From NCBI GenBank assembly GCA_003427395.1, contig BFEA01000125.1, forward strand, positions 2,844,045 through 2,871,470: a stretch of 27,426 nucleotides of DNA, in the 5' to 3' direction. The notes below the pieces were generated by a model. The model was not told the DNA's origin. It made no database searches and was given only the letters and a program-made list of their open reading frames with translations. The translations under genes were made by a program, and so were the position numbers. Position 1 is the stretch's first letter, and each line of letters opens with the position of its first letter. The DNA comes from Chara braunii. Lineage: Eukaryota > Streptophyta > Charophyceae > Charales > Characeae. This document shows, piece by piece, positions 1 through 8,637 of the stretch.

Positions 1-16
1 CGGACTGTCTGCATCG

Positions 17-17
17 A

Positions 18-91
<74 letters not shown>
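17..91. repeat. (GA)n microsatellite
   Basis: Almost pure GA dinucleotide repeat with two AA interruptions. The flanks up to about 390 show no recognisable gene. Confidence 0.97.
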
Positions 92-392
92 TCTGAATGA
101 CAAAATTGGAATATGGGTCATATTGTTGTTGCGATAGTTGGAGCATTTTTTCCTTAGCCCACACCTGACTGAGTGGCAAAAATGAAAACAATTTTTGAAA
201 TTGCTTGTTTTTTCTGTGAATCTTTTTTAGTAGCACTTGTATCAATAAAACTAGCAAAGGATTCGAAGGTCACTGCAGCAAGAAATGAACTATAAACAAA
301 GTTAAAGACTATTACCTACAAGATTTCCATGTATTTTTGTATGCTATAAAACTTTCTCCCTCTTTTTATATTTTTTTCTCTTTTTCGCTCAC

Positions 393-485
393 ATCGCACA
401 CACACATACACACACAGACACATATATATTTACACCTACATACATACACACACATACATACACACATACATAGACACATACACTC
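393..485. repeat. (CA)n / (TACA)n microsatellite
   Basis: Mixed CA and TACA/TACATA repeat, moderately interrupted. A 67-residue His/Thr-rich frame across it is a by-product of the repeat. A short (GTT)n tract follows at about 606-622. Nothing else is recognisable between 486 and 630. Confidence 0.9.
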
Positions 486-630
486 GTGCACAGACGCAGA
501 ACTCAAGAAAATATTACTCGTTTGTTATAGTAGGTCTTAATCATTGTTTAAATTGTTTTCCCCTTGAGATGTAACTATAGTGATGAAGTTATTTTTTTCT
601 TGTTTTTGTTGTTGTTGTTGTTGATGATGT

Positions 631-1228
631 TTATACTGGTGGTGGTCGTATTAATGGTGGTTCTGGAGTTTCTTGTAGAGGTGCTTGATATACGAGATGT
701 GATGTGTTAGTTGCTATTACTAGTGGCGGTGCTAGATGATTGTATTTTGTATTAAATGTTGGCATTTTTTTATTAAAAAAATCATTGTAATTGTGACATG
801 TTGTTCTTTTTAAATATATATATTTTTTAATCAGTGGCAGTTGATGGTTTTCTTTAACGTGCCAGATTGTTGTTTTTCTAAGGTATTTGAATATCATTTT
901 TATAGCATTGTCAATGTTTTTTGCTAATACATCATTATGTTGTCGAGTGTTGATGTGTTAAATAAATCTTTTCTGCTAAATAGACATCTAAAATATTATC
1001 TTATTGTGTTGTTATTCGTTTTTCTGTGTACATAACAATGCCTTTTTCTCCAATAGATAGATCGGTCTTTGATCCCGTCGCACGTATGTCTATCATCCAG
1101 TCTCTGCAATTGTCAACTGTTCTCAGGGTTATTTTTGACATATCTCGAACTTGCTGTATGTCTTTGTCGATTTGATCGCATTTCCTTTTTAGTGTTTCAG
1201 TATTACACCTGCAAAACAAAGAATACAT
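631..1228 (-). pseudogene. Uncharacterised coding-like remnant
   Basis: Two open stretches on the minus strand (1228-1001 and 897-631) appear to belong together. Reading through a TAA at 1001, the first frame stays open to about 938. A one-base shift then leads into the second frame. The predicted residues are of mixed, protein-like composition, for example RDMSKITLRTVDNCRDW and IFKYLRKTTIWHVKEN, and the end is Pro-rich. I do not recognise the family. It lies downstream of, and on the same strand as, the Helitron helicase, so it may be a tail of that element or a separate dead gene. The call rests only on open length and composition in AT-rich DNA. Confidence 0.25.
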
Positions 1229-1344
1229 GTAATGAATATGAGTATGGAATAAAAAACATGATATTTATATTTGTTGTACCTTACATCATAGAGCACTTAT
1301 AAAAAATAATTTAGTTTTTTTTTTCTTTTTTAGTATATGAAATA

Positions 1345-1457
1345 TTATTTTGCGGGGGTCGAGCGCCTAAGAGTTCGGACCTCGAATGTGACCTTGAAAA
1401 TCCGTACGAACGAAGGTTGGATTAAAGACCTTCGTATGTACGGGCTAGTGACTTCGA
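1345..1457. mobile_element. Degenerate end of a hAT-like element
   Basis: A GC-rich, CpG-rich island in AT-rich DNA. By eye it aligns with the right-hand end of the hAT-type element at about 8510-8629. Both run from a GCGGGGG motif through TTCGGACCTCG or TTCAGACCTCG and paired CGTACG-type motifs to a terminal GCTAGTGAC or GCTGGTGAC. The final CCCTG of the terminal repeat has decayed to TTCG, and I see neither the partner end nor a target duplication. It is probably an old deleted copy or solo end of the same family. Confidence 0.55.
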
Positions 1458-1900
1458 TTGTTTGTATTTTGATTGATATAATTTATTATAAAATGTGTCT
1501 TTAATAAAAATAGTGATAAATATTTAAAATGTATTGGTATTATTGTGTTGGTTGTCTTGACTTTCCGTCTCTTTTTTTCCACACTCCATAATGTTGTACA
1601 AATAAAATAGACAAAAGACAATAAAAAATATGTTAGTCTTTTTCGTATTTAAAAAAATAATAAAGTATAATATAATATGTTATGTATACGTGTTGTTTGA
1701 AACTATTTGTGCAAGGATGTAAAGTATAGAGTTCTTTTTTTCTTTAGTGGTTAGCAAGCTTATCGAAGTAAAAATTTGTAGGAAGTATTTGTACGTAGTC
1801 GAATGGACAGTCGAAATAACTTTTCAAAGGCAGAATATTTATTTTTATTTATTTTATGTTTTTTTTTTTTTGGAAAATAATACTATTAAAATATTTTATG
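1458..1900. other. AT-rich stretch without recognisable genes
   Basis: Strongly AT-rich with T and A runs. An 83-residue plus-strand frame at 1747-1998 is hydrophobic low-complexity translation of T-rich DNA and is not supported as a gene. Confidence 0.5.
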
Positions 1901-1901
1901 T

Positions 1902-2036
1902 TATTCGAACTGCATTGGTTTGCTGTTCTATTGTATTTGTTATTTTTATAAATAATTTGCAAATATATTTTTGTGGTGTATATTGTTTATATGGATGAGG
2001 ATATATTTTTTGTAGTTGGCTTGTTTGTAGTTCATT
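1902..2036 (-). pseudogene. Short coding-like fragment (KIYPHPYKQYTPQKYI)
   Basis: The minus strand carries about 45 codons free of stops, containing KIYPHPYKQYTPQKYICKLF. The Pro/Tyr-rich, amphipathic composition is unlike translated low-complexity DNA, so it looks like a relic of a real protein. It lies directly downstream of the Ulp1-like fragment on the same strand and could be its continuation. I do not recognise the family. Confidence 0.3.
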
Positions 2037-2082
2037 ATGGAAGAAAGATCTATAATATATAAAATATTTTTCAGTGAAGTCA

Positions 2083-2358
2083 TTAATATGTTATTGTGGA
2101 TTTTGAAGTAACAAACCTCGTATCATTAGTTACATAAACAGGTCCGTCAATATAAAGTAATTTTACATTAGTTATATTTGTTTGAGTAAAAAAACATCTT
2201 TGTATTTTTTCAAAATATAGTTTTTTTTTTTTTTTTTTACTATTATAATAGGCTATGAATGGTTGAAGTAAATTAATGTATCCCAATGTCCAGTGATTTT
2301 CATTGATAAGACATGATGAACAAAAATAATGGAAGGTGGATAAAGGTTTATTGTTCAT
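2083..2358 (-). pseudogene. Ulp1/C48-like cysteine protease fragment
   Basis: This 91-residue frame contains LINENHWTLGYINLL followed by FIAYYNS. In Ulp1/SENP (peptidase C48) proteases, and in the Ulp1-like domains of several transposon proteins, the catalytic His lies in an HW(T/C)L block. That block is preceded by a hydrophobic strand ending in H/N and followed by a strand leading to Y(Y/W)DS, where Asp is catalytic. Here the Asp position reads Asn. After it comes a Lys run encoded by a T18 tract (2220-2238). The downstream Gln and Cys (Q..DCG) are not visible, so the fragment is incomplete or broken. It lies about 170 bp beyond the Helitron helicase on the same strand and may belong to that element. 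The assignment rests on one motif block only. Confidence 0.4.
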
Positions 2359-2530
2359 TCTTATTGCAAGGTGCTATTGTGTTTTTGTAAAATCACTTGG
2401 TTGTATGGAACATGTGTAGAAAAAATCCTCTGCTATAAGCATTAATTTGTAGTTTTGCATTATTAATATATTATCGCTATCTAATCATGCAGTTGTATGA
2501 AATAAGTAATTTTTGCAAATTAACGTTTTT

Positions 2531-4510
2531 TCATCGTGGACATTATTGTTGATTGTCTATGTTTGTGTTATTTTATTTTTCATAGTTTTTTTCTGTATTG
2601 CTTGTGGTTTGTAATGAAGATATGTTATTGTAGTCATTGTAAGTTGTTAAACTTGAAATATATGTTTGATATTTTTTTAATTTTTTATCAAACATTTGAA
2701 TTATATTTTGTCTTTCTAATAATTTGTTTGCGAGTTCATGTAATCTTTTATCTTCTTCAATGATTGATATGTCAGGTTTAAAAAACAATGATAAATCATT
2801 GGTGAATGGTTTTAATATTGTAAATATTTTTCTGTTAACGACTCTAGAGACTAAAATATATCTTTGTTGTGATACATTATGTTTTTGATTTTTCTTAGTT
2901 GATTTTAAAAACCAATCAATAATTACTAAGGATGTTAGTGTTTTTTCTTGTACTTTGTAAGATGTTGTGACAACTGAACATACGAATGAGAATTGTGATG
3001 GACGTAAGCTACATGTTATAGGTTGATTATTCAAATATCCAGGTAAAAAAAAATTGGATTGTTGTTTAGATTTTGATATTAAAACTGGATAAATATTATT
3101 TTACAAACTTGTATTATATATAGAAATTTTTTCGAATAATTGTTCCAAAGGAAGTTAGTGTTTTTCGAATAATTGTTCAATAGTAAATATAGTTGATTCT
3201 TTGAATTGTATCGAATCTAAATATGAAAAAGTTTCATTTCCTATGCCTCTTTTTGAATCGATATTTTGTGTAAACATTATTGGCATGTCTGGTATGAAAT
3301 CAATATATGATGGATATTGATTTAGGTTTTTATTTGGAAGTGACATTATATAGTTTATATCGTCGTTGGTTTTATGTTGTAGATTTTTTTCAAAATTTGC
3401 TAATATTCGGATTGGGTAATGATTTTTTCGAAGGTTTAACCTTATGCGTTTTGTGTATGCACGAATGAGTGCAGTACGTGTATCATTATGTGGAGTGACG
3501 TATGTTGGAGTTGTTGTTATTATTTTATTGTTAAAAATAAATTTGCCTTGTAAAACGTTATGTATGCTTTCTTGTTCTTTTAACCGTTTTTTTGTAACCC
3601 ATTTTTTGTTTGGACAAGTTAAAAAAAGTCGTGTAGTAATAATATTTATAAATTCGTTTGTCTGCAATCTTTTTCTAACATTATTGCATCTTTTTTATTA
3701 TTCGAAATTTATTTTAAATCGAATGTTTTCGTTCAATATTACCATTGTTTTAAATAGTAACCACAAGTCTTATGCTACAACATCATATGGTTTGACTGCT
3801 AGTTCAAAAAATCATTTTTTATATGATGGAATTTCTTTGATAGGTGACATTTGGAAATGATCTCCTAAACAAAACATATTCAAACCACCAAATGACAAAT
3901 CAATTTGTTGTACTTTTCTAAGTGTGTGATCTATTTGTACAAATATTTACGTGCGTAGCATAATGACATCATCTATAAGTAATAATGCTAGATCTTTGTT
4001 GAATCCTGGTACGGTTGTTTTATTGTTTGCATTTGATTTCTCAAAATTATGCATGTCGATCCAACTATCTAAAAATTGTGCTTTAATTGATACTACTGTT
4101 TTTTCTATGAGAGTTGTTTTTGCAATTGTTTTTTCTTTTTTCCAATGCTTACAAAATGTTTCTATTGCATTTACGATACGTGATTTTCCAGTTCCGCCTA
4201 CTCCTGTAACATACATTAGTAGTTATTTTTTTTTAATTTATGTTTTTATTTTTTCTAAAGATATTTTTTCTTTTGTTTATGAATAAGTCGCTTGTAAATG
4301 TGAAGTTAGTAACAATGATTTTGCGACTAATGCAAATGCTATATGCTGTTATTGTGTGAATTCAAATTTTTGCGTTATATCTGAGATTGATAGATAATCT
4401 TTTATGTCTTTATTTGTTTTTGTATAATATTTTTGATTTTTTGAATACTTTATTTGTTTTGATTCAAAAACAGTTTCAAGAAGTGTTACTTTTGTTTTTT
4501 TATATTTTTT
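2531..4510 (-). pseudogene. Helitron PIF1-like helicase domain
   Basis: One reading frame runs about 660 codons and carries the SF1B/PIF1 motif series. Walker A is GVGGTGKS (4181-4204), following LLMYVT. The Walker B equivalent is LLLIDDVIM (Asp pair at 3968-3973). Motif III is LGDHFQMSP (3842-3868), followed by DLWLLF and LNENIRF. The beta-hairpin region PDMPIMFTQNID lies near 3.26 kb, and motif VI SQQRYILVSRV at 2840-2872. The domain unwinds DNA during rolling-circle transposition. Under the standard code the frame is cut by 12 TAA and one TGA (3812-3814) before a TGA at 2531, with no frameshift. TAA precedes LLMYVTGVGG, where Gln is common in the family. A frameshift separates it from the next segment upstream near 4.5 kb. 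Confidence 0.85.
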
Positions 4511-4569
4511 TCATATTCAATATGTAAAAAATTATTTATATTAATATTTATTTAAAATTTTGATTTAAG

Positions 4570-5060
4570 TCATTTTTTTATGAATGTGTAATTCATTTTT
4601 AGTGCTTTTAAATTGTTTATTTGATTTTCTGCAAAATTGACTATATTTTTATATTTATTTGTTTTTAATATGACAGTTTGGTGCATAATATTTGCTTCTT
4701 TTAATGCTTGATTTAATTCATCATCTGATATGATTGTTTTTGTTGTTTGACATATCAACGAATTGTTTAAATTATTGGTTGTGCATATTGTTTTAAAATC
4801 GTTAAAAAAATATTTGTTGTTGATATAATAAAACGTATGATATTCATTATTTTTTGTTGAATTGTCCATTAGTAATTTATAATCGTTATCGTTTGAATTA
4901 TTGTCGCTATCAATATGTTCATCGTTTTCAGTTTTTGTTTTTTATAATAAGCGGTCGATTCGTGCTTCTGAAACTTTTGTTATTAAAATTGGAAATCTTG
5001 CATGTTTTTGTATATTTATAATATAAAAGAGTGTATTTGTGTTTTAAAATTTTCAAAATT
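4570..5060 (-). pseudogene. Helitron linker between Rep and helicase
   Basis: The minus-strand frame 4869-4570 is open and extends upstream to about 5040 if one TAA (in RIDRLL-stop-KTKTEN) is read through. It contains an Asp/Asn-rich acidic stretch (HIDSDNNSNDNDYK). Its position between the Rep tyrosine region and Walker A matches the poorly conserved linker of Helitron proteins, where sequence identity is always low. The link to the helicase requires a frameshift near 4.5 kb. The assignment is by position and strand, not by motif. Confidence 0.5.
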
Positions 5061-5089
5061 TGAAAACCACGTTTGATTGAATTTGATTT

Positions 5090-5660
5090 AATCTTGTATT
5101 TTTCTTAATGACTTAAGAAAAAGCAAAGTTGCTTGAGCCTGTTCATTTTGTACATCTTCGGATTCACATTTTTGAAAATCTGATATTTTAGTGTTATGTG
5201 GTATTATTGGAATATATGGATGTTTATGATGTCCTATACACTTCTTTTCATATTGTGGGTGTTATTTTAAAAATAAACGTTCTTCTTTTGTGCTCGCTAT
5301 TGGGTTGGCACAAAAATGTAGCATTGAAAATTCGTATAGAGAAAGATTTGATATTTCTTGTGGTCTATAAATATAATCATTTAGTGAATGATTTACAATC
5401 TACGTGTTTTTTTTTTTCTTCAATCGTACAGATGATTTCTGTTTCTTTCATTAATTGTTTTAACATGTGTTTAATAGTGAGTGTTTTAAATGAACGACGT
5501 TTGTTTTCGCAACTATGTAGTAAAATATACAGTGCGCAAAGTGGGGCAAGAATCTCTTATTTGTTTGTTAATGTGTAAACTTGTGATGGAATTCGTCTTC
5601 TTGTTTTTGTTTTGTTTGTAATTGTTCATTTTTTTCTTTTTCATTTTCTCGTTGTATTCA
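5090..5660 (-). pseudogene. Helitron Rep-helicase junction segment (HPQ block)
   Basis: Minus-strand translation at about 5390-5090 gives YRPQEISNLSLYEF, then ERLFLK-stop-HPQYEKKC, and then a segment ending AQATLLFLKSLRK. This matches the conserved Helitron block L(Y/W)EF ... FL..HPQ ... P..P ... lF.PWR that precedes the helicase. A TAA interrupts it just before HPQ. Between 5390 and 5660 the frame is less certain, because several stops and at least one shift occur. This is a coding relic in place, not an independent gene. A 126-residue plus-strand frame here is its shadow. Confidence 0.6.
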
Positions 5661-5924
5661 AGCATCGAATGTAGCAAGAGCGAGAGTCGTATTGCTGTCG
5701 ACTTGATGTTGATCTTTTGCCGTATAACTAGTTATATAAAAAACTCTTTCGACATTTTCTTGTCCTCTTACTAAGACTTGTATGTCATGATTTGCTTTGA
5801 ATGTAGATAGTATAATGTCATTAAAGCCATTGATATATTCATGTATGAATGATCGACATATTTGTATTCCATCGTTTTTCTTTATTGTTTTTCTGTACGT
5901 GTACGAGGGTATAAATATCGACAA
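5658..5924 (-). pseudogene. Helitron Rep domain, tyrosine motif segment
   Basis: This 88-codon frame contains EYINGFNDIILSTFKANHDIQ followed by ERVFYITSYTAK. The latter fits the Helitron Rep active-site pattern YxxxYxxK (residues 63, 67 and 70 of the frame; about 5715-5738), whose tyrosines cut and link to DNA. The preceding (I/Y)N.(F/Y)N..IL.xFxxNxDI block is a standard neighbour of that motif. The frame ends in a TGA after TFDA, but the same frame continues with a charged Gln/Glu/Lys stretch. It overlaps the previous segment (5882-6196) in another phase, implying a frameshift near 5.9 kb. Both catalytic tyrosines are retained. Confidence 0.8.
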
Positions 5925-6407
5925 CTTTTCGAGTTTTTAGTAGCACGTGACTTTTTGAAACATGAAGGAGTGTGTGCCCAATGACGAGTTTGAGTTAGGA
6001 GAATTAATGCTATTTTATTATGTTTTAGGTCATTTTCATCATTGCTTAGTTGTTGTGAACTGTTTGGCATATTGAATAAAAATTGATATTGTTCATGTTT
6101 AAAAATTGGATCATTTACAGGGTGGATATAAAAAAAAATTGGTGGATTTTTTTCTTGATATATGACAGGAGTTTTATGTTTCGATGTTTGGAGCAATGCT
6201 GAACGTGCTATGTATTTGTGTACTTATTTCTTGATTACAATATTTATATTTTGCTATTGTTGGTTATGTTGTAGTACAGTCTGGTTGATTTTTTCGAAAA
6301 TGTGTTCCAAGTGTAAATAGTGGCATATCGATTATTTCAAAACTTGCTACATTATTACATATAGGCCAAGGTAAAATATTTACATCAATTGGTAAATTTG
6401 TTTTAAC
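5882..6407 (-). pseudogene. Helitron Rep region, Cys/His block
   Basis: The frame 6196-5882 carries RHWAHTPSCFKKSRATKNSKSC followed at once by RYLYPR. That is the Helitron signature H.H(T).(S/T)C.K ... CR(F/Y).(F/Y)PR, a probable zinc site next to Rep. Upstream, in a different phase, the strand reads PIDVNILPWPICNNVASFEI and then NQPDCTTT-stop-PTIA. A frameshift near 6.2 kb therefore separates the two. The upstream part runs up to the hAT insertion, and its frame continues on the far side of that insert (8638 onward). Confidence 0.75.
6400..6407. repeat. Left target-site duplication GTTTTAAC
   Basis: An 8-bp direct repeat, identical to 8630-8637, immediately flanks the CAGGGT terminal repeat. 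An 8-bp duplication is the hallmark of the hAT superfamily. Confidence 0.9.
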
Positions 6408-6684
6408 CAGGGTAACCAACGTTCGGAACGGGCTGAACGCCCGGACCCGAACGACCGAACGTATAGGACCACTTGGGAGTGCGTTCGGCCGTTCGGGCCG
6501 AACGCGAATATAAAAAAAAAAATAATAAAAAAAAAAAAATATAAAAAAAATATGAAAAATAAATATGTTATGGAGAAAAATAAATTAAACAAGATTTGTC
6601 TGAGAATTACATCCGTATTTCTTTCTTAATTTGAAATAAAAATAAAATACTGAAAACAAGTACTAACCTAGGAAGATTCTGACG

Positions 6685-6745
6685 ACCGATTGGTCACCCG
6701 GGCGTCATGCCCGGGCAGGTTCGACGACCGGGTTACCCGGTCGTG
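6685..6745. repeat. CpG-rich subterminal inverted repeats of the hAT element
   Basis: Contains two near-palindromes, CCCGGGCGTCATGCCCGGG and ACGACCGGGTTACCCGGTCGT split in the middle. Related sequence occurs in inverted orientation at about 8040-8110 (CACCCGGTCGTGAAACCGGGC). Subterminal repeats like these usually bind transposase. Confidence 0.65.
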
Positions 6746-6869
6746 TGAAAAAAATAGCCTGTTTTTTTTTTTTTTTTTTTTTTTGGTCCAGGGGGTTCTT
6801 CTGCGCATTGGGAGAGCTGCACGAATCCGGGGTCATTTCGAATTTTGGGGATTTCGGGATTTGGTGGTT

Positions 6870-6895
6870 GGGGGGGGGGGGGGGGGGGGGGGGGG
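6870..6895 (+). repeat. Poly(G) run of 26
   Basis: A homopolymer of 26 G, soon followed by G7 and GGGG runs (6901-6914). It can form a G-quadruplex on the plus strand. The exact length may be an assembly estimate. Confidence 0.95.
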
Positions 6896-6958
6896 TTTTT
6901 GGGGGGGTGTGGGGAGGGATGCAGCACACACTTTCTCCCTTCGTCTTCCTCGTAGTAC

Positions 6959-7025
6959 CTCTCTCTCTCTCTCTTCTCGCCATCTCTCTCTCTCTCTCTT
7001 ACTCTCTCTCTCTCTCTTCTCGCCA

Positions 7026-7057
<32 letters not shown>

Positions 7058-7058
7058 G
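6959..7058. repeat. (CT)n microsatellite with TTCTCGCCAT spacers
   Basis: CT dinucleotide blocks are separated by the same TTCTCGCCAT spacer twice. The microsatellite grew by duplication of a larger unit of about 45 bp. Confidence 0.95.
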
Positions 7059-7181
7059 GGATTCGCCCCGCGTGCCAGTCCTTGCGTGTGGGGATTTTCC
7101 GCGCGTGCCACTAGTTGCGCGTCAGTCACGACTTCTTTTTTTTTTTGGGCTGCGCGTGGCAACATTCGGCTTCGGGAGCCT

Positions 7182-7480
7182 TCAAGAAGAAGAAGAAGAA
7201 GAAGAAGAAGAAGAAGAAGAAGAAGACGAAGAAGGAGAAGAAAAAGAAGAAGAAAAAGAAGAAAGAAAAACGACGAAGAAGAAATGACGACAAAGAAGTA
7301 GAAGAGGAAGAGATGAGAAGAAGAGATGACGAAAAAGATGAAGAAGAAGAAGAAGAAGAAGAAGAAGAAGAAGAAGAAGAAAGAAAGATGAAGAAGAAGT
7401 AGAAGAGGAAGATGTGAGAAAAAGAAGAAAACGGACTGACGAAGAAGTAGAAGAAGGTGTGAACAAGAAGATGAATAAGA
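7182..7480 (+). repeat. (GAA)n-type purine tract
   Basis: About 300 bp, almost purely purine on the plus strand, mainly GAA with GAC/GAG/AAA variants. It yields spurious Glu/Lys- or Ser/Phe-rich frames in all phases. A smaller (GAA)n tract lies at 7637-7660. Confidence 0.95.
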
Positions 7481-7555
7481 ATGAGGAGGAGGAGGGAGAG
7501 GGGGTGCCATTGGCCACGCAGAAACTGTCCGAACGGGAAGCAAGCAGGTGCGGCC

Positions 7556-7567
7556 TCTCTCTCTCTC

Positions 7568-7618
<51 letters not shown>
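7556..7618. repeat. (CA)n microsatellite
   Basis: CT tract passing into (CA)n and then CGACGACGATGATG. This is the fourth long simple repeat in the hAT interior. Confidence 0.95.
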
Positions 7619-8168
7619 ACGACGATGATGACTAAGAAAAAGAAGAAGAAGAAGAAGAAACGGACTACTTACCTTGCGGGCTGCGGGAAGGCGATGGCGG
7701 GCTGCGGAAGGGCACGACGGCAGGGCACGATGGCACGGAACAGCGGGGCCGATGAGCACGTCGAAGAAAAATTTGCCCGCTCAATTTCGACACGGCATTC
7801 GGGAGCTGCCCACGTTAGAAATCGCGCGGGGAAACACTTCGAAATCTGACGATTTCTGGCTGTCGATCTTCAAGATCGACGGCAAAAAATCGCCTGATTT
7901 GAAAGAGCTCCCAGCACCCGATAGGTACCGGGAATTTTTTTTTTTGCGGCGTCAGGGGTTCTTCGAGGCAGCTTCCAACCCCCAGGGCCCGAAATCAATT
8001 TTTTTTTTTTTTTTTACGGATCGGCGCATTTTAGGCCCGGGGGCCCGACCGGGCGTTCTGACTGGCGTTTCACCCGGTCGTGAAACCGGGCGTGGCATTG
8101 GGACCCGGGCGCCCGAGATTTCGCTCAAGTACTAATAATAATAAAAAATAATAATAATAATAAATTTA

Positions 8169-8523
8169 GTGAGTGTGCGAGCATGTTTTCGACATTGCCA
8201 TCTTTGACAATTTTTTTCTTCTTTTTTTTTTTGCACAGCTAAATACCCTGAAAATTTACAGATGTGTACTTCACATAATACAAAACCCACTAAAAACGTT
8301 TCAAAAAATAATAAAATTGTTTAGACCCCGAACTACAAAAAGTAAAAAGTGAAAAAATATGTGGGCGAGCACGTTTGAACACCGTCATCTTTGGCGATTT
8401 TTTATTCTTATTTAGCTTAGCCAAATGACTTGAAAATTTACTGGCATGTACCTCACGTCATAGAGAACTAAATAAAAACAATTGATAAATAAATAATTAC
8501 TTTTAGGCCCCGAAATAATTTTT
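8169..8523. repeat. Diverged tandem duplication in the right half of the hAT element
   Basis: Two copies of about 170 bp (8169-8341 and 8357-8523) share GCGAGCA, CATCTTTG, CTGAAAATTTAC or CTTGAAAATTTAC, TGTAC-TCAC and a final CCCCGAA block. They are substantially diverged, so the duplication predates the insertion. Confidence 0.75.
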
Positions 8524-8629
8524 GGCGGGGGACGAATGCCATCGGGTTCAGACCTCGTACGGGACCCCGAACGCCCGTACGTACGGACGTCTGCCAGAGG
8601 AACTCCATACGTATATGCTGGTGACCCTG

Positions 8630-8637
8630 GTTTTAAC
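8630..8637. repeat. Right target-site duplication GTTTTAAC
   Basis: Identical to 6400-6407, immediately after the CCCTG terminus. Confidence 0.9.

Larger units (their letters stand above)
6408..8629. mobile_element. Non-autonomous hAT-type DNA transposon inserted in the Helitron
   Basis: The termini are CAGGGTAACC (6408-6417) and GGTGACCCTG (8620-8629), inverted with 9 of 10 matches. They are flanked by perfect 8-bp duplications GTTTTAAC. CAGGG ends plus an 8-bp duplication point to hAT. The 2.2-kb interior has no transposase. It holds CpG-rich subterminal inverted repeats (about 6425-6500, 6685-6745 and their counterparts at 8030-8110 and 8510-8610), a run of 26 G, and long CT, GAA and CA microsatellites. 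The right half holds a diverged tandem duplication. Exact duplications and a clean in-frame insertion suggest it is younger than the Helitron. Long frames across it are low-complexity artefacts. Confidence 0.9.

Noticed and set aside
3444-4286. Plus-strand frames of 111-138 codons opposite the helicase
   Set aside because: Shadows of the minus-strand helicase, with no motifs of their own.
6690-7759. Long open frames on both strands (up to 308 codons) in the hAT interior
   Set aside because: They translate CT, GAA, CA and G repeats into poly-Ser/Leu/Phe, Glu/Lys and Gly runs. They overlap in several phases and have no domain.
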